From Athripsodes cinereus (Eukaryota > Arthropoda > Insecta > Trichoptera > Leptoceridae): a stretch of 64,000 nucleotides of DNA. Location of the stretch: NCBI GenBank assembly GCA_947579605.1, contig OX388329.1, positions 1,265,153 to 1,329,152 on the forward strand. The letters run 5' to 3'. A model generated the notes under the pieces. It had not been told where the DNA came from and did no database searches. It saw nothing but the letters and a program-made list of their open reading frames with translations. Every line of letters begins with the position of its first letter. Positions within the stretch are counted from its first letter, which is position 1. Shown here in pieces: positions 11,301-26,300 of this stretch. The translations under genes and the position numbers were made by a program.

Positions 11301-14300
11301 AGGAGCCCAGGAACTTTATAATTGTTTTGGTGAGTTTCATAAATTAATTATGTACTAACATATTTGTAACATTTTTCAACTTGTTTTTTTAACCTGTGAT
11401 GTAATTACCTAGGTACCTACAACAAACAACTCATAAAAATAATTAGAAGGATTGAATAATATTGTTTAAATTGTATAAGTGGAGAAACATAAGTGATAGG
11501 GGAATTTTTCAGTCCAACCTAAATATTTTATCTAAGTAATACTTATTTAACTAGCTCTTGATAAATTGTTTGAAAATTTAATTTTGAAACATTTCGACAT
11601 TCAGTAAGTAGTATAATCTCATATAATTGTTTCGTAATATCTTAATAAATAATAAATTTATATCTTCTCCAAAAGATAGACTTTTGATAGATATCGTATT
11701 TGTAACGACAGGTCAGCAAGAACAAACTTTATCAACGCACAAGTGCACTTCATACATAATAATATGTGAAATGTTTCCAAATAGGTAGATACCTACTATA
11801 CTCTTTGATTTCCACTGTCGTGTAGGTATGTACGCACATGTTTATATTTAAACACCGCGTGTAATGTCGTTGTTCAGGCGGAGAGTTCTCCCCTCCGCAG
11901 TGAGACACTCCTCGCAGACAGCCGGTCCAGGGCAAGTGGTAAGCTGAGTTACGAGTGGTCAGTAACTTGCTATAATCGCTAGCGCGTGCAACCATGAATG
12001 TCTTCACCTTTATACTAAACGTGTGCTGTGTTGTTTACGTTCAGGCGAAAATATACGAGCGATGTGAACTTGCGAGAGAACTTTCTAAGTTATATGGAAA
12101 ACCGATTCACGATGTAGCGACGTGGGTTTGTATCGCGTATCACGAATCTCGCTTCGATACTTCAGCTGTAGGAAATCTTAACTGGGATCAAAGTCAAGAT
12201 CATGGTATTCTTCAAATCAGTGAGTTATACTGGTGTGGAAATGATGGGCGACCTGGAGGGGCTTGCTATCTGACTTGCGATAGTCTGAGAGATGATGACA
12301 TAAAAAATGACGTAGAATGCGCTAAAATGATTTACAATGAACATCAACGTCTCTCGGGTGATGGTTACAACGCATGGGCCGTATACCATGTGCACTGCGA
12401 TGGCAAACATAATGTCAAAAAATATATTGCTGGATGCGAGGGTCGCCAGGATGAAACAGTACCGTTTGTTCTTAACACTTCTACAGAATTTCCGTACAGC
12501 AAAATCGATAATATCGATTCACTACTTCCAATTACGACACAAGCAAGTTCCCCAAGTACAGAAACTACGTCGGTACCCAGTACTACCACGAAGCCAACTG
12601 TCAAGATATATTTACCAGATCTTACAACTAGACATGGTACTTCAGTACATTTTAATAGAATCCCTTCAACATATACAAGAGCTCATCCAATAAACACAGT
12701 CTTCACACCAACTACAATGAGTTCAATCACTCTGAGTCCTACAGAACGGCCATCTTCAACACAGAAATATAAACCTTTCAAAATCTTTGAAAATACCAAA
12801 CCATCAACTAACCTCCCTCAAATCAGTGTGAATAAAAATACAATATTCCCACCTCGTAATTTTATCAATAATTTTGAAGGAGGAAATCAAGGAAAAGGAA
12901 AGATGAGTTCATTTAATGATCAATCCAAAGTGACTACGTCCTCTACGACGGCGAGATCATATTTCAAATCAACCACAACCGCTCACGATAAAGCAAATAA
13001 AATTGGATCATTATTTACAGAAGCACCTTCTAAATTATCAATCACCGCTGGTTCCTACAGAGCGAATGGTCCGAACTCTTTACTCAACAATCAACCGAGT
13101 CGAAGAAGTGGTCTTATACCATCAACAACGATTACAACAACACGGAAACCTCTGCAGACGACGTCTTCACCATATTATTCTAAACCATCTAGTTCTTTGT
13201 ATTCATCCGTTTTTGCTATAAATTCTAAACGGAATTTCACATCTTTTGATCCTAATAATATATTCCGTTATTATTGAAAGAGTGATTGTCGTATAAAAAC
13301 GTGATATGTAAGTCAACTATTAATGATAATTAATCTTATTAAATGATAGACTACTATGCAGTTTATTGTTTATTATAAGCAGTGGGAGCAATCAACTTTC
13401 TTGTGTATTGATAACTATGTTATTTAATTAATTTTGAACTACTCTAGATTAATCATTCCACTTGGTTTTTATTCACCGATAGTTAACCTATTTTAATAGG
13501 TGTTAACTAGGTATGTGTGCTGTATATGATACACATACAACATAATATTATGTGAATTTCAATAAAATCCAGTAAAATCCAGGCCCCGACATCCAATCGT
13601 GTCAAAAATTCATAAAATATCTATTTTATTTATTTTTATACCTTCCAGTTATAGACAGGTTTTTCTTAAAATTAATAAGATAAAGGAATGTATATTTTCA
13701 TATAATTTCTAATTTCGCTTCATCTATAAAGTGTCAAGTCTACCTAACGTTAATTATGCACAATTTAGAATATAAATTTTTGTATTTAACTTTTCTTGAT
13801 GTTTGCTGATTTCAATTTGAATATCCAAGAAAGATTTTATTTAATAAACAATTTACAAAAATTAGATTTATCGGTTAATTTAAACATGAAAATTCAAAAA
13901 TCTATAATAATAAACACTTATTGTTAGAAAATTTCTGAACCAGATATTTCCGGCACAATGCTTGTATCTTGAACCCGCTTTGATATCCTGTATATCTGGA
14001 TAGGTGAATTTATCAGTTGTGTCAATAGTATATTTAACGAATAATATGTTCATCTCTGGAATTACAATATTATTGATGGTAAAGTATTATTTTACATACT
14101 TAAGTTTATATACATATACCTACCTATATAGTACCTATCATTGATTGTTCAAGTAGATATTTTAATATTATAAGTAGCCACCTAGTACCTACCTCTAATA
14201 TCCATGGTCATTGCTACGCGATACAACTACCTACATAATAATATTAATATTATCATTATACATACTCACCTACATAAAATTACAATAACGCATCAATGTT

Positions 14301-17300
14301 TTACAAACCATATTATACCTATACAAAGAATTTTCGTTTTAGCAACACGAACTCATCGCTTTTTCAACAATTGGACATTTTTATGAGGTATTCCAACACC
14401 TCTTAGATCTTCCCATAGTATCCATTCCAGAATTTCAGAGGTCCACTTTTCATTTTCTTCTCTCGCTATGTGAGCACCCCAATGTCATTTTAACTAAGAA
14501 ACTTTGTATATCGACTGTGTTAACGACATTAATTGTTTGAAATCGAGTGATGTCGTTTCATATTTCGTCTCTCAAGCAACAAACACCCAATTTAACTCAA
14601 TCACCTTTCAATGCTCCCCTCGGAAGCACAAAACTGTAATATTGTCACCTTTACTCAAAGCTTCATCGTGTGCCGATTGAGTCAACTCTTTCCACGCCAT
14701 TCTTAATACTTTGATAGGTAAATTTATATTGTCATAGGATCGGTGACTTGGAGGGGCCTTGGTTGCGTGGAAAGGTCGTCGGCACCGCACGGCTTTAAGC
14801 GGTGCATTAAGTTTCTGATCACCTACTGTGAGATGAATAATGATATCTGTAAAAATATCGGTGAATTGTAAGGCGGGGCTAAAGAACAGTGTCTAATATT
14901 ATTAATCAATATAATTGGATCTCTTCTGTTACTCTCCGTGATACGGGAGAGACGATGGTCCTGGCTGGGGCATGTTCTAAGAATGCCCAATGATAGTTGG
15001 CCAAAAAGAGCACTGTTATTCCGTCCGCAAGGGTTCCGTCGGTCCGGGCGTCCCTCTTTCATAATACACCGTTCCTATAACAACGACACCAGAGCGCAGG
15101 GATTGTCGTGATGGGAAGGGGTGACGCGATTGCCACAGAGACGCACTGAATGAAGGAGGCTGGTTTCTACCCTGTGCTCCCGAGAGGAGCGTTGAGGGCG
15201 ATGATGATGATGATAGTTGGATTATCAATTATCTCAGTAAAACAAAATTCATCTCCTGTGTTTAATCAAAAACAACTGTTCTTTACTGATTGCACATTAT
15301 CAAAAAAACCTAAACTGTGTTGATAATTATTCACCGAACAATACCGGGTTTTCACATTGCATACAACAATATTTACAATGTAATTATATATACATACCAA
15401 CACGTTTCAAATGATGCTTACGTACAACATAATACATAGTTATTAAAATATGTGCCTATATATATTATATTATGCCGATATCTAATCATAATCGGCTAAT
15501 AATACATACAAAATAATATTATCTAATCGGCAATCCGTGAATCGATTGAGTCAAATAATGTACTACTAGTATAGATATACCAACTTAGTAGTTAGATACA
15601 TACTTAGATATACATACAAATGCTCAATGCCAATAATACCTACGTAAGAATTAAAAGATAGGATTAAATGCAATTATCGCGTGAATCACTGTCACCAAGA
15701 CTTGTTCTGGGTTAATAATTTCTTATCGCACTTCACGTCAATAGGACGAAAAGACGCTGAACCAATAATTATTATTGTTCTTCGAATGCCCCATACGAAA
15801 CATTGACCTAATGCCCCTAACGGACTGGTTAGTGTCACAGGACTAATTTTCTAAAAAAATAATTATGTTCCAAAACTAATACAATGGCCGGCCACGTGGT
15901 GCAACAGCTATCGCAGTCGACTTGCATCTTGAAAAATCGACAAACAATGACGATTATTTATTCAAATTCAAATAATATTTTATTGAGATAACAATAAACA
16001 CATTAATTGTTGTTTAATTGTAATATTTTTTTAGTATTTTCTTAGTATTGCCCCAGAACAGATTTCGATCTAGTGGGGCAATATATTTCATTATGATGTT
16101 TTCATGTTATTTAAGTATGTAATATTTTGGAAATAAATAAAATAATAAAAAAAATAATAATAAATATACACCTACATACAATAAACACAATTTTACCCCC
16201 GAAATTGAGCAGAGCTCGTGTTTTGAGGGATTATAGAGTTTTTTTGACTAAACTTATCAATATAGAATATCTTTCAATATAGAATACCTAACAATTTACC
16301 ATTTATGAAATAAATAAAAAAAAACAACATACTCACTATCAACGACACAATCATTTCACCTCATGTACCATGTGCACCACTTTCTTACTGAATTACCTTC
16401 TTTGTATCGTTGAAACTGTGTTTTTTTTTATTCATATTGATAATTTTCTATATGAAGTTGACTAGAAAATATGCCACAGGTACAGTATTGTTTTACACAT
16501 AATAATATATATGTCTATGTATGGTACAATAGGAATACGATGTCTCACGTTAGGGCTCACCCTCAATTCGCCACGATTCGCCTTGGCATTAGAAGGTTCT
16601 CAGGAAATCTATGATAATATATTGTAGTATAATAATTATACATTGGCATATAATTTAATTACTGCCTACTATGTTAATACTATATATCTAAAAGGAAGGA
16701 ACAATTAAGTTGATACCTATTAATAATATGTACGCATAAATATTTTTAAATAAAATTGAAATTAATAGGTATCTGCCTTATCTAACCAAATTTAAATATT
16801 TAACGAATTAAATAAAACAAATGTTTTATATTACTATTCGATTTAATTGCGAGAGAGACGTCTTTCGTCTTTTTAGGACATTGTCAATCTAACATTGTCA
16901 ATGTCCTAACAAAACATCAACATTTTTACCATGTTCGACACATTGACATTGCTGACAACGGGGCGAAGAACCGTTCACTCTAGTTCCACTCACTTTCCTT
17001 CTTTCAATGTCCCAGGTCGCGCTATATAATTAATCTAAAATGCCATTTGTCTTTATGCCCGGCTAATTTTTTTGCTTATTTGACAAATGTTTCTGTCATA
17101 TATTGTTCATAAAGCAACAACAGGGGCCGTAGACAAACCGTACTTAGCGATCGACTACTGGCTAACTTTTCGACAATCTACCTACACGTACCGTGTAATT
17201 AAATGCGTTATTGTTACGGTTATAGTCGTAATTCGTTTGTAGTCGATCGAAAAGTGACGGTTTGTCTAGGGGGGCAGTTGTCATTTGAAAAATTCACATA

Positions 17301-20300
17301 TAATATGTTACAAAACTGGAACATTAATTGATCTTCCATATTGAAAGGTTTCACTATTCAACAAATTTATTGCACCAGAATTGTACAGTGCACTAGCATT
17401 TTTGGCATCTTTGACACACTGCCATTACTAACAATGACAATGGTCAAACTATAGATTACATTACTAATAAGGTATTTTCATTGATGTTTACATAATTAGA
17501 ATACTTAGGTGTAGTAGGAAATGCTTATTCATGTAATGCACACACAATATAATTATTATACAATGATACTTTGAATAAATGTATTGTACAAATTATTTTG
17601 CGAATGTTTTATTGTTGTCATTAATATTTTGTATTTGTAGAGTCCCTGTAATAGGTCTTCTGCTCGTTTCTTTTGTATTTTTTCTGATGTCTTACTGTAA
17701 AAGGAAGGTATTCGAATAACATCACATTGAAACATTTGAGATCTTCAAGTAAGCGGTAAGGAATGCTATCGCTCATCTAGTTATCATCTCCTTGCCAATG
17801 AAGAAAGTAAGACATTAAGGATGGATGGCAGAATACTCTGGGCAGAATATTCCGGCAGAATATTCTGAGCTAGCTGGAAGAAATCGCATATATGATAAGC
17901 CCGCCTTTTGGTACACTCTGTAGTAATGTATTTGAATACCTACTGCATATTTTGATGCCAAGTTTTATGTATTTAAATACTTCACCGTTGCTGAAATGAG
18001 GATGGCAAAAAGCAGAATTATTGAGCCATCTAGATATCGCATGACGAGTTTTGGAGATGGAGCGCTAAGTGTTGTGGATTCCAGATGCTGGAGCAAGGTG
18101 CCTCTGGGTCTGCGAGAGGAAGCGAATGGAGAGGACTTCAGAATGAAGCTAAAACACACCTTTTTGCTAGGAGCTTCAGACGATAGACTCACAATAAGGT
18201 GCCATTGAGATCATGTTATGAGCAAACGGTGCTTTACAAATTTTCCATAATTTATGAACACGTGCTTTCTTCGCTAGTACTTTGAAAAACTTACACTTCA
18301 ATTCATTTCACATAGATCAAGATCGTCCCAAAATAAGATATGACTCATATATTATGGGTACTAACGCGACGATACATACATACAATGCACTAAACACATA
18401 TACTTATAACACCCAGACCCAGGACTATTTGAAAAAGGTCATTCTTCATTTTACCCTTGCCGAGAATCGAACCCGGGACTTCGTGACTCAAATCCAAGAG
18501 CGTTAACTCCGCGGCACACCGACTGCCTAATAAATCATTACCTATTATATACAATGTAACTCTTAACATTATAAATCAAAACATCAATAAATAATACATG
18601 ACTTGGTTGTGATCGTGAATTTATAAAAAACACTCGTATAAATCACACGGAGTCTAAAGTGTTTTCGGTATCCAGCCGAGTTGCACGAGGGATATTAAAT
18701 TAGACAGGTTTGTAACTTGACATACAAAATTATTAAAATTCTATCTATGCCGCGATACTAATAATAATAATAATATGAATCGATAAATAATTCACAAATT
18801 ATTTTGGTGATCGTCCTATTATTATTTTATTTATTTAAAATACAGTAAATGCCATCACAATCTTTTAATTATTGATACTAGACGAAAATAGGAAATAATT
18901 ATTTATACACTGTACGATTGCATAAATATTACAGATTAATTTATTTATTTATTCTTCTTGTATAATTATTAGGTAACAAATTCAAATTCAATAATTATTT
19001 ATTTTGGAATAAATACAATTAAAAATAATTATCATATCTTTTTAAATATTGGTACAGTAAAAAAATTCAATATATTCCCTCAAATTTGAGCAGCGCTCGT
19101 GCATTGAGGATAGTTCTAAAATTATTTACACTTATATTTGCTCATAAAATACAACAAAGCAAAAATGAAACAAGGGAAAATAATGTAAAGTAAAGCAAAA
19201 TAAAATAAAACATAATAAATTAATAAATAAATATAAAATAATTCTTTTCCAAAGGAATTTTTTTTTTTTTATATCAATAAAAATTGAATTTGCATATTGG
19301 ATTAAGTAAATGTAGGTATCCATTTGCTATTTAAAAGTAATTAATAATTTTCTCGATCAAAACAGATGATGATTGATTGATAGAGATTTACGAAGGTATA
19401 GAAGTTTTAAAATGTTTACCACGTAGAAAAGTTAATTGAGATATAGTATTTGTTTAACCTTGTGTTTTGATTATTAACATTAACATTGCGATCCAATAAC
19501 GAGCGTCTTCTGGCAATTCCTAATACACACAGTACCTACCTACCAATTATTTCTCGAAATCATTCGCAGTTTATGGTGCTCGTTTTTGGAACGATCTTCC
19601 TGCTTCGCACATAGTTTCACAATCGCTCAATGTTTTCAAATCTTCTGTTAAGGAAAAAATGCTATTTTCTAACTCAGTATCCGTTCCCTAGCCCCCCTCC
19701 TCCGATTCATAATGCCTACAACATGTTGGGTGTGTATCAAATAATATTTGTTATTTTTTTCTTTAGTTGTGTATTGATGGTATTTTATATAAGTAAATTT
19801 GTTTTAACTAGGTATATATCTCAATGTGTCGTGGTCAGATGAAAGAAATCACTTTGTAGTAATAATCTCGCCACTGCATATCGTCCTGGTATTTTGAAAT
19901 TTATATTGTTTTGTTAACACTGTTATATAATGATGATGTACAAAAAGAATAAATAAATAAACATTGCTGTTGTATCTCATTGCAGAATCTCATATGGTGC
20001 TGACACATCCACACTTTATGTGGGCTGACAAGGAGTACCAGGATGGAGTCACGGGAATGAGCCCTGATCCAAAGAAACACGAAATATTTATCCTCGTGGA
20101 ACCGGTAAGATCAATAAAACAACAGCTGACGGAAATAAATAAATTCATGTCTTTTATAAAATGTGCAGTGAAGATTTTTTGTTGTTTGTTTCGATATAGC
20201 GAAATCATTTTGAGCAATGTTGTTCTATTATTATCAAAATGCTTGCGTGTTAACGCGAATTTTCCAAAATAAAACTTAAAAAATTTAATTTGAATGACTG

Positions 20301-23300
20301 TATTTAAATATTGAAATGTTGCATTCATTTAAAAATATGCTTTTTTGCTCATAGGATAACGGAACAAATAGATTTAATCCCAATTTCTCCCGTTGATTTT
20401 TGTAATTTATTGAATCTTCATGTTGATATTTTAACATCATTCAGAATGACTATATCTCCAGATTAGATACTCTCCTTTGATTCTGTAGGGTTACTCTTGA
20501 CAAAATCTAAACACGATCTTAATCTTAATAACACAACGCGCGAAGTGACTATTGGCCAAAAATACGCGCATAGCGATCACGCGGTAGCGGTAGCGCGGTG
20601 TTTTTGACCATAGTCCCTTCGTACGTTGTATGATTTTATTTTATTTTATTTATTCATTTACATGATACACAACAGATGAAAGACATATAAATATAAACAT
20701 GTAAGCGACAAAAACATTCCAATAGTCTTACATCCAAACAGTGCACACTTCAGCAATAACACACAAAACTATCATAGAAAATCTTACACACAATACATTC
20801 ATTCACAATACATCCATTCACCCAATTTCGCACACATAATACATTCATTCGCACAAACACATTCACACTTCCTAAATGTATGCAATAACAATACAAAACA
20901 AACTCTTAAAAAAAGGAAAATCAAAAACTGTAAAAACAGACTAAAAATAAATACTATCCCAACACTTCACATTTTATCAAACACATACATTTTTTTTTTC
21001 ATTTTTTCGTCTCATTCCACTCTCAACTTCCTTCCTCACAAACCCGACGTTTTTGGCACTTTAAAAAGGGGATTGGGAAAGGGGGGGGGGGTATTCAGCT
21101 CAAGATCAGGTTCAAGATCAAGATTAGATTAAGATTGTGTCAAGAGTAGCCCTGCTGTTGTTTCTATTTGATGGTTTGTTTTTTGTGCGTGTGTTATTTT
21201 TTTTATATCTGTCTTTTGCTTTTAATAATTTGTTTTAATTCCTACTGAGATCGCCTATGGCCTAAAGCGGTTATGGGCTCAGTGTAGGGTGTAAATTTAG
21301 AATAATTATAGTAATATTACATTCCGAAATACTATATTTTACCCAGTCCATATTGATTTGATTCTATGTAAGTCGAGCAGCTGCTAGCTTCCATGTCATT
21401 TTTCCATGCTCTTCCCATACCCAAGCACTATAGATATTGTTGATATCGTAGGGAGCTCAGGGGAAACTACCTCCTGAATTTGCCCTCGTATATAACACTT
21501 AAAGAGTTACAATCCATTGGATTGGTCTGCAATGATTTTGGATTTTCTTCTCCATTCCTCCCTATTTTCAACTATTAGTTCTACTATGTGCCACAGTTCA
21601 TGTCCTTCTTCAGTTGGTCCATATAAGTGTCTCTTGGTCAGCCTCTACCATTTCTGCCTTCGGTTCTACCCTCCGCCATGGTGATACGCCCTTGTATATT
21701 ATTTTGATATTCGTAAAAATATTTATCTGGTCAATAATTATTACTAGGCGGTGTAGCGAGTTCATTTTAATAATAAATATTATTTTTACGTTTTATTCTC
21801 GTATCTATGATTGATTAGTTCGGTAGCCCATATACTTACCTCTAGTAGGTATAATAAATATATTATTCTTATAACAATGATAGTAGAATGCTCATTGTTG
21901 ATATAGCGTTTATGAGTTAGCCGCAGTACTTAAAAATATGTCTCCGTTCTCAATTACTGTATAATCCTCTGGTGTCAAAAATCTTTCGTAAAGCGATGAA
22001 GAATATATGTAATATGTATATATGGACAATTTGTAAAGCGCCGTTTACTCATAACATGACCTCAAGGGCGCTGTATATCGTTATCGTATCCATCACCCGA
22101 AACTCCCAGCAAAAAGGTGTGTCTTCAGCCCTCTTTTAAAACTCTCTCCATTCACCTCCTCTCGCAGACACAGAGGCAGCTTGTTCCTACATCTGGGACC
22201 CGCAACACTAAACGCTCTATCTCCAAAGCCCGTTTTGCAATGAATAAATATGGTAATACCTTTTATCTATCAATCTAACTACGTATTTTCATTTATCGTT
22301 ATTATTTTTATTAATTGATAAATAAGTTCGTAGATTTAATGTAAATAAAAAACAAAAAAAAATGTAGAGTTTATACTGTGTACTTTAATTCACTGACCAG
22401 GTTTCGCAAACTGTTTCGACATGTCATGAAAAAGACATGACATGTCGAAACCTGGTCACTGAATTAAAGTACACAAAGTTTTTTTGTTTTTTATTTACAT
22501 TAAATTATGGAGTTCTACAAAATAAGCAGTTATAAAATTCAAGTTCGTAGATATTATATTTTAAAATGTTTTTATTTACGTAAAGACACAAGCCCCTTGT
22601 AGTGAGTTATTATAGCCTTCATGATTCATGCAAAATAGCTCACTAAGGATATTCTAGCTACCACCACTAATGTATTCAATAATTTCGTAACTGATTAGGT
22701 ATACATACCTGTCTTATATTTTTTTTTCATTTATTTATTCTTTATAGATCATTCAGCTATAACAATAAATATAACAATTAATTGCGACAATGAGCAAACT
22801 GGCTGTGAATAGTTTTACTGAGCCCAATAGAGCCGGTAAGTCTAACTTCTATGAGAGGGCCTTTGGTGTTGTTGGACCGGTTACGTGGAATCGCCTACCG
22901 GTGCCATTGAGAGACAATCAGACTGTTGCCAGTTTCAGAAGCAAATTGAAAGCTACACGCCTCACCGGCGCCCTTGAGACGGTCTAGGGACTATTAAACG
23001 GCGTCAAAACAAAATCATCCAGAATCATCGTCATTATGATGTCAGTTTAAATCATGTTTGAAGAGTGTCTTGCTGCAGTACTAACTGATTGCTTTGAGTA
23101 TGATTTTGTGTTGTTATGGTGGTGCTTGTGTGTCTGTCATTTGTCACTTCTGTTTTTGAGTTGTTTTCACTTATATAATAGTTGTATGTTTTTTTTTTAA
23201 TATGTTTAAAATGTATTTTTGAAATTGGCCTCAGAGCCGTTTAAATGTATAAATAAATAAATAAATAAATAAATTATCATCAATTGCAAAAAAAAAATTC

Positions 23301-26300
23301 AGTTAAAAGACTTTTCAACAAAATTATGTTGGGTGGCAAATCGTTTTCATCCGTCATCGCTAGTGATCACTATAAATGTCTTTTCACATTTCTTTAACTT
23401 GGAGAATTATCCGGAGTAATAACTGAAAGTGATTAAGTCTAAATACCTCTTAACCATGTATAAAATGGATTTCAAAATTCAGAAATCAATCTTTTGTGTT
23501 CTTTTTAATCAACTATCTAGCTGATAAGAGGTCGAATTGATTAATCCGAAATGTATAAAGGAGACAATGTTAGTATAATCTGATTAATTACAAAACAAAT
23601 TGAAGATAACCTTAGATAATAAAAAAATATCGGCATTAATTATCATTATTTTTTTCTGAATTATGTTATTAATATTAAGGATTTAAATATATCAAATTAC
23701 TACATATACATTTATTTGGAAACACAATAATTTTATGCTTCATTCCAGATTAATGAGGATTGTTGTATTTTTTTGCTAGTCTTTGCTATATATTCATCTT
23801 TTTATGAAACTTAATTTTCTATACCCTTACGCCGAATCTCAAAGTGGGGAAGACAGAGAGAACGCAACGCCGGCGCCGTATAGATCTATCCTTACATAAT
23901 TTTTTTTCGTTTTTTTTTTACATTCATACAATTTCTCATACACGCACGTCGATTTTTTTTACTAAACACACACCAGTTTATGAAAATTTGATCAGGCCAC
24001 ATGGTTTTCGAACTTTTTCAGATGGTTTTATCCTGTTTGTCATCCTTTTCACATTCATTCGTTCCACATGTCCTATACATCGTAACTCATTTATTCGCAG
24101 TATCCACAACACTCCTCTTGCATCATCTCATTCTTCTTACTTAATTTATTTTTCGGGTCGACCTCAGACCTTGCTACTTCAGTATTTTTATTTTTTATTT
24201 TATAAATATTAAAAGCACAAAACAGACAATAACTACATATATAAAGTATGCAGTGACGACCGGTGTGGCGCGGAGGCTAACGCACTTGCCTTTGAGTCAC
24301 GAGGTCCCGGGTTCGATTCCCGGCCAGGGCAGAGTGATGAATGACCTTTTTCAGATTGTCCTGGGTCTGGGTGTTACATGTATATGTGTTTAGTGCATTG
24401 TATATGTGTATCGCCGTGTTAGTACCCATAATACAAGATTCATATCTTAGTTTGGGACTAGCTCGGTCTGTGTGAATCGTCTATACGTGTTACGTGTTAC
24501 CTATGTACAATCATATAGTGATAGTGATGTGTAATAATAAAAACTAGACATTTTTTTAAGATGCGCGGTTTTGTGGAAAAAATTCCGCAAGGATCCATTC
24601 TCGAATCATATCATCTTCTGAAAAAATGAGTCTACCTTGTCTTGAGCACCTCCACACTCTCCAGAGTTCGCAAATCATATAAATGGAACTTCACAAATAT
24701 CGCTTGTCATTTCCCTCATGAGGTCATTCTTCTAATATCCTCATTCCTCACTCTATCTATTATTACTATTATTGGACACCATTTAAGTGTCGTTTACGGG
24801 CCAAAGCACCTTGTACAATTCATCAATTCTAGGACATTAAAAATACTTATAGATAAATAAATAGATTAATGAGAATCTCGGATACATAAAGGTATCCACG
24901 TCAGAAGCTACATATTATATTGAGTTACATTAAATATTTTGTAAAGTATCCACGTCAAGAATGTAAAACAAAATACAATACCTATTTAATAGTTTCACTC
25001 ACCGATGGTTCGATTACATAGGCTGGGTAACTTGGTGGGCGACTGTACTGACATCACTGCCGACAGTTTTCAGAAGTACAAAACTGACGTAACTAATTAT
25101 TATTTTCAAAATACGTAAACTGACATTGGGCAATCATTGGTTCGTTGGAAGAATGACATCAATTGGATTTCTGTTTGTAAAGATTTGTTCTATTGTTGAT
25201 ATTGATTTGTGTCTGAATATCTTGAGATTTTTTTTTATTTTATTTTATTTTATGAAATGACATTTTATATCTTTATTATCGCTGATGTGAATATTTTAGA
25301 TAAACTTACTTTTCGAATTGTGTCTTACTCTGTTTAAATTTTATCTCTTTGACGTGCTTTTGCCAATGTTTTAAATATTTACTGACTTATTTTGACACAC
25401 CATAATTGACTCATTATATAGACCTTTTTTTGTTAATTCTTATTATTCTATTATTATTTTGATCTTGACTTATGAGTTTGCAATGTACCTGTGTGATTGT
25501 GTATGATTGTTTTTTTGTTGTTGTTGTTGTTGTCTGTCATACTTTTTTTTGTTGACATGTAAAAGGCTCACGCCGTGTAAGATTTTAAATAAATAAATAA
25601 ATAAATAAATAGTGATTAGAAAAAAAAAGGTTTTTAGATTCCTTCTGAATGTCTTATGATCCGCAGCTAGCCTAAGCTCATGAGATCTATAAGGCTAACC
25701 TTTACAATATTATTATGAGCTTATTAATTTTGCTACACGGCGTATTTTTTTTTTATCTAAATGAGGAATGAGACATTTCATAATTAATGACTTATTATAA
25801 CTAACCATAGGTTAGTGATGATAATGTATAAATGTTACGTAATATTTAAATGGCACTATAGAAAACTGATGACAAAATGTCAAGATATTATAAAAAAGGC
25901 AAATTAGGTCATAAAGATGATCAAAAACAAACCTCAAAACAAGTTTCTTGTTTACCTGAACTATTTCAATTCTTTCCTGCCGTATGTGGTGTGTCGATAT
26001 TATATAAGATATCTATATAATTATACGTACATAGAAATCTGTAATAACTGAGATAATAATGGTCTCAATTCTAGGAATCAATTTTTTTATTATTATTATT
26101 TGTATCTCCATTTGGTAAAACCCTCATCCCACAGAATTTGAATAACCTACTTACCTACATACCAACGTTTAGTTTTTTTTTACGTTCTGCGAGAAATTTT
26201 CATGTTCTGCGAGTGATGAAGATTGTTCCAACCCTTGGTTGTTTTGAAAACGTGTCTACCCACTGTTGGATGTAGGGATGTTCATGAACACACCATTTAT

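Noticed and set aside
12225..12693. Overlapping frames on both strands inside the lysozyme gene
   Set aside because: Shadows of the lysozyme frame, whose catalytic residues and cysteines are conserved.
20635..21100. A coding insert within the foldback element
   Set aside because: No frame or motif; it has the reversed A-rich tail typical of a retroelement 3' end.
24258..24330. A tRNA gene
   Set aside because: A and B boxes are present but the acceptor stem does not pair and the sequence continues into a repeated body shared with 18308-18526, so it is a SINE.
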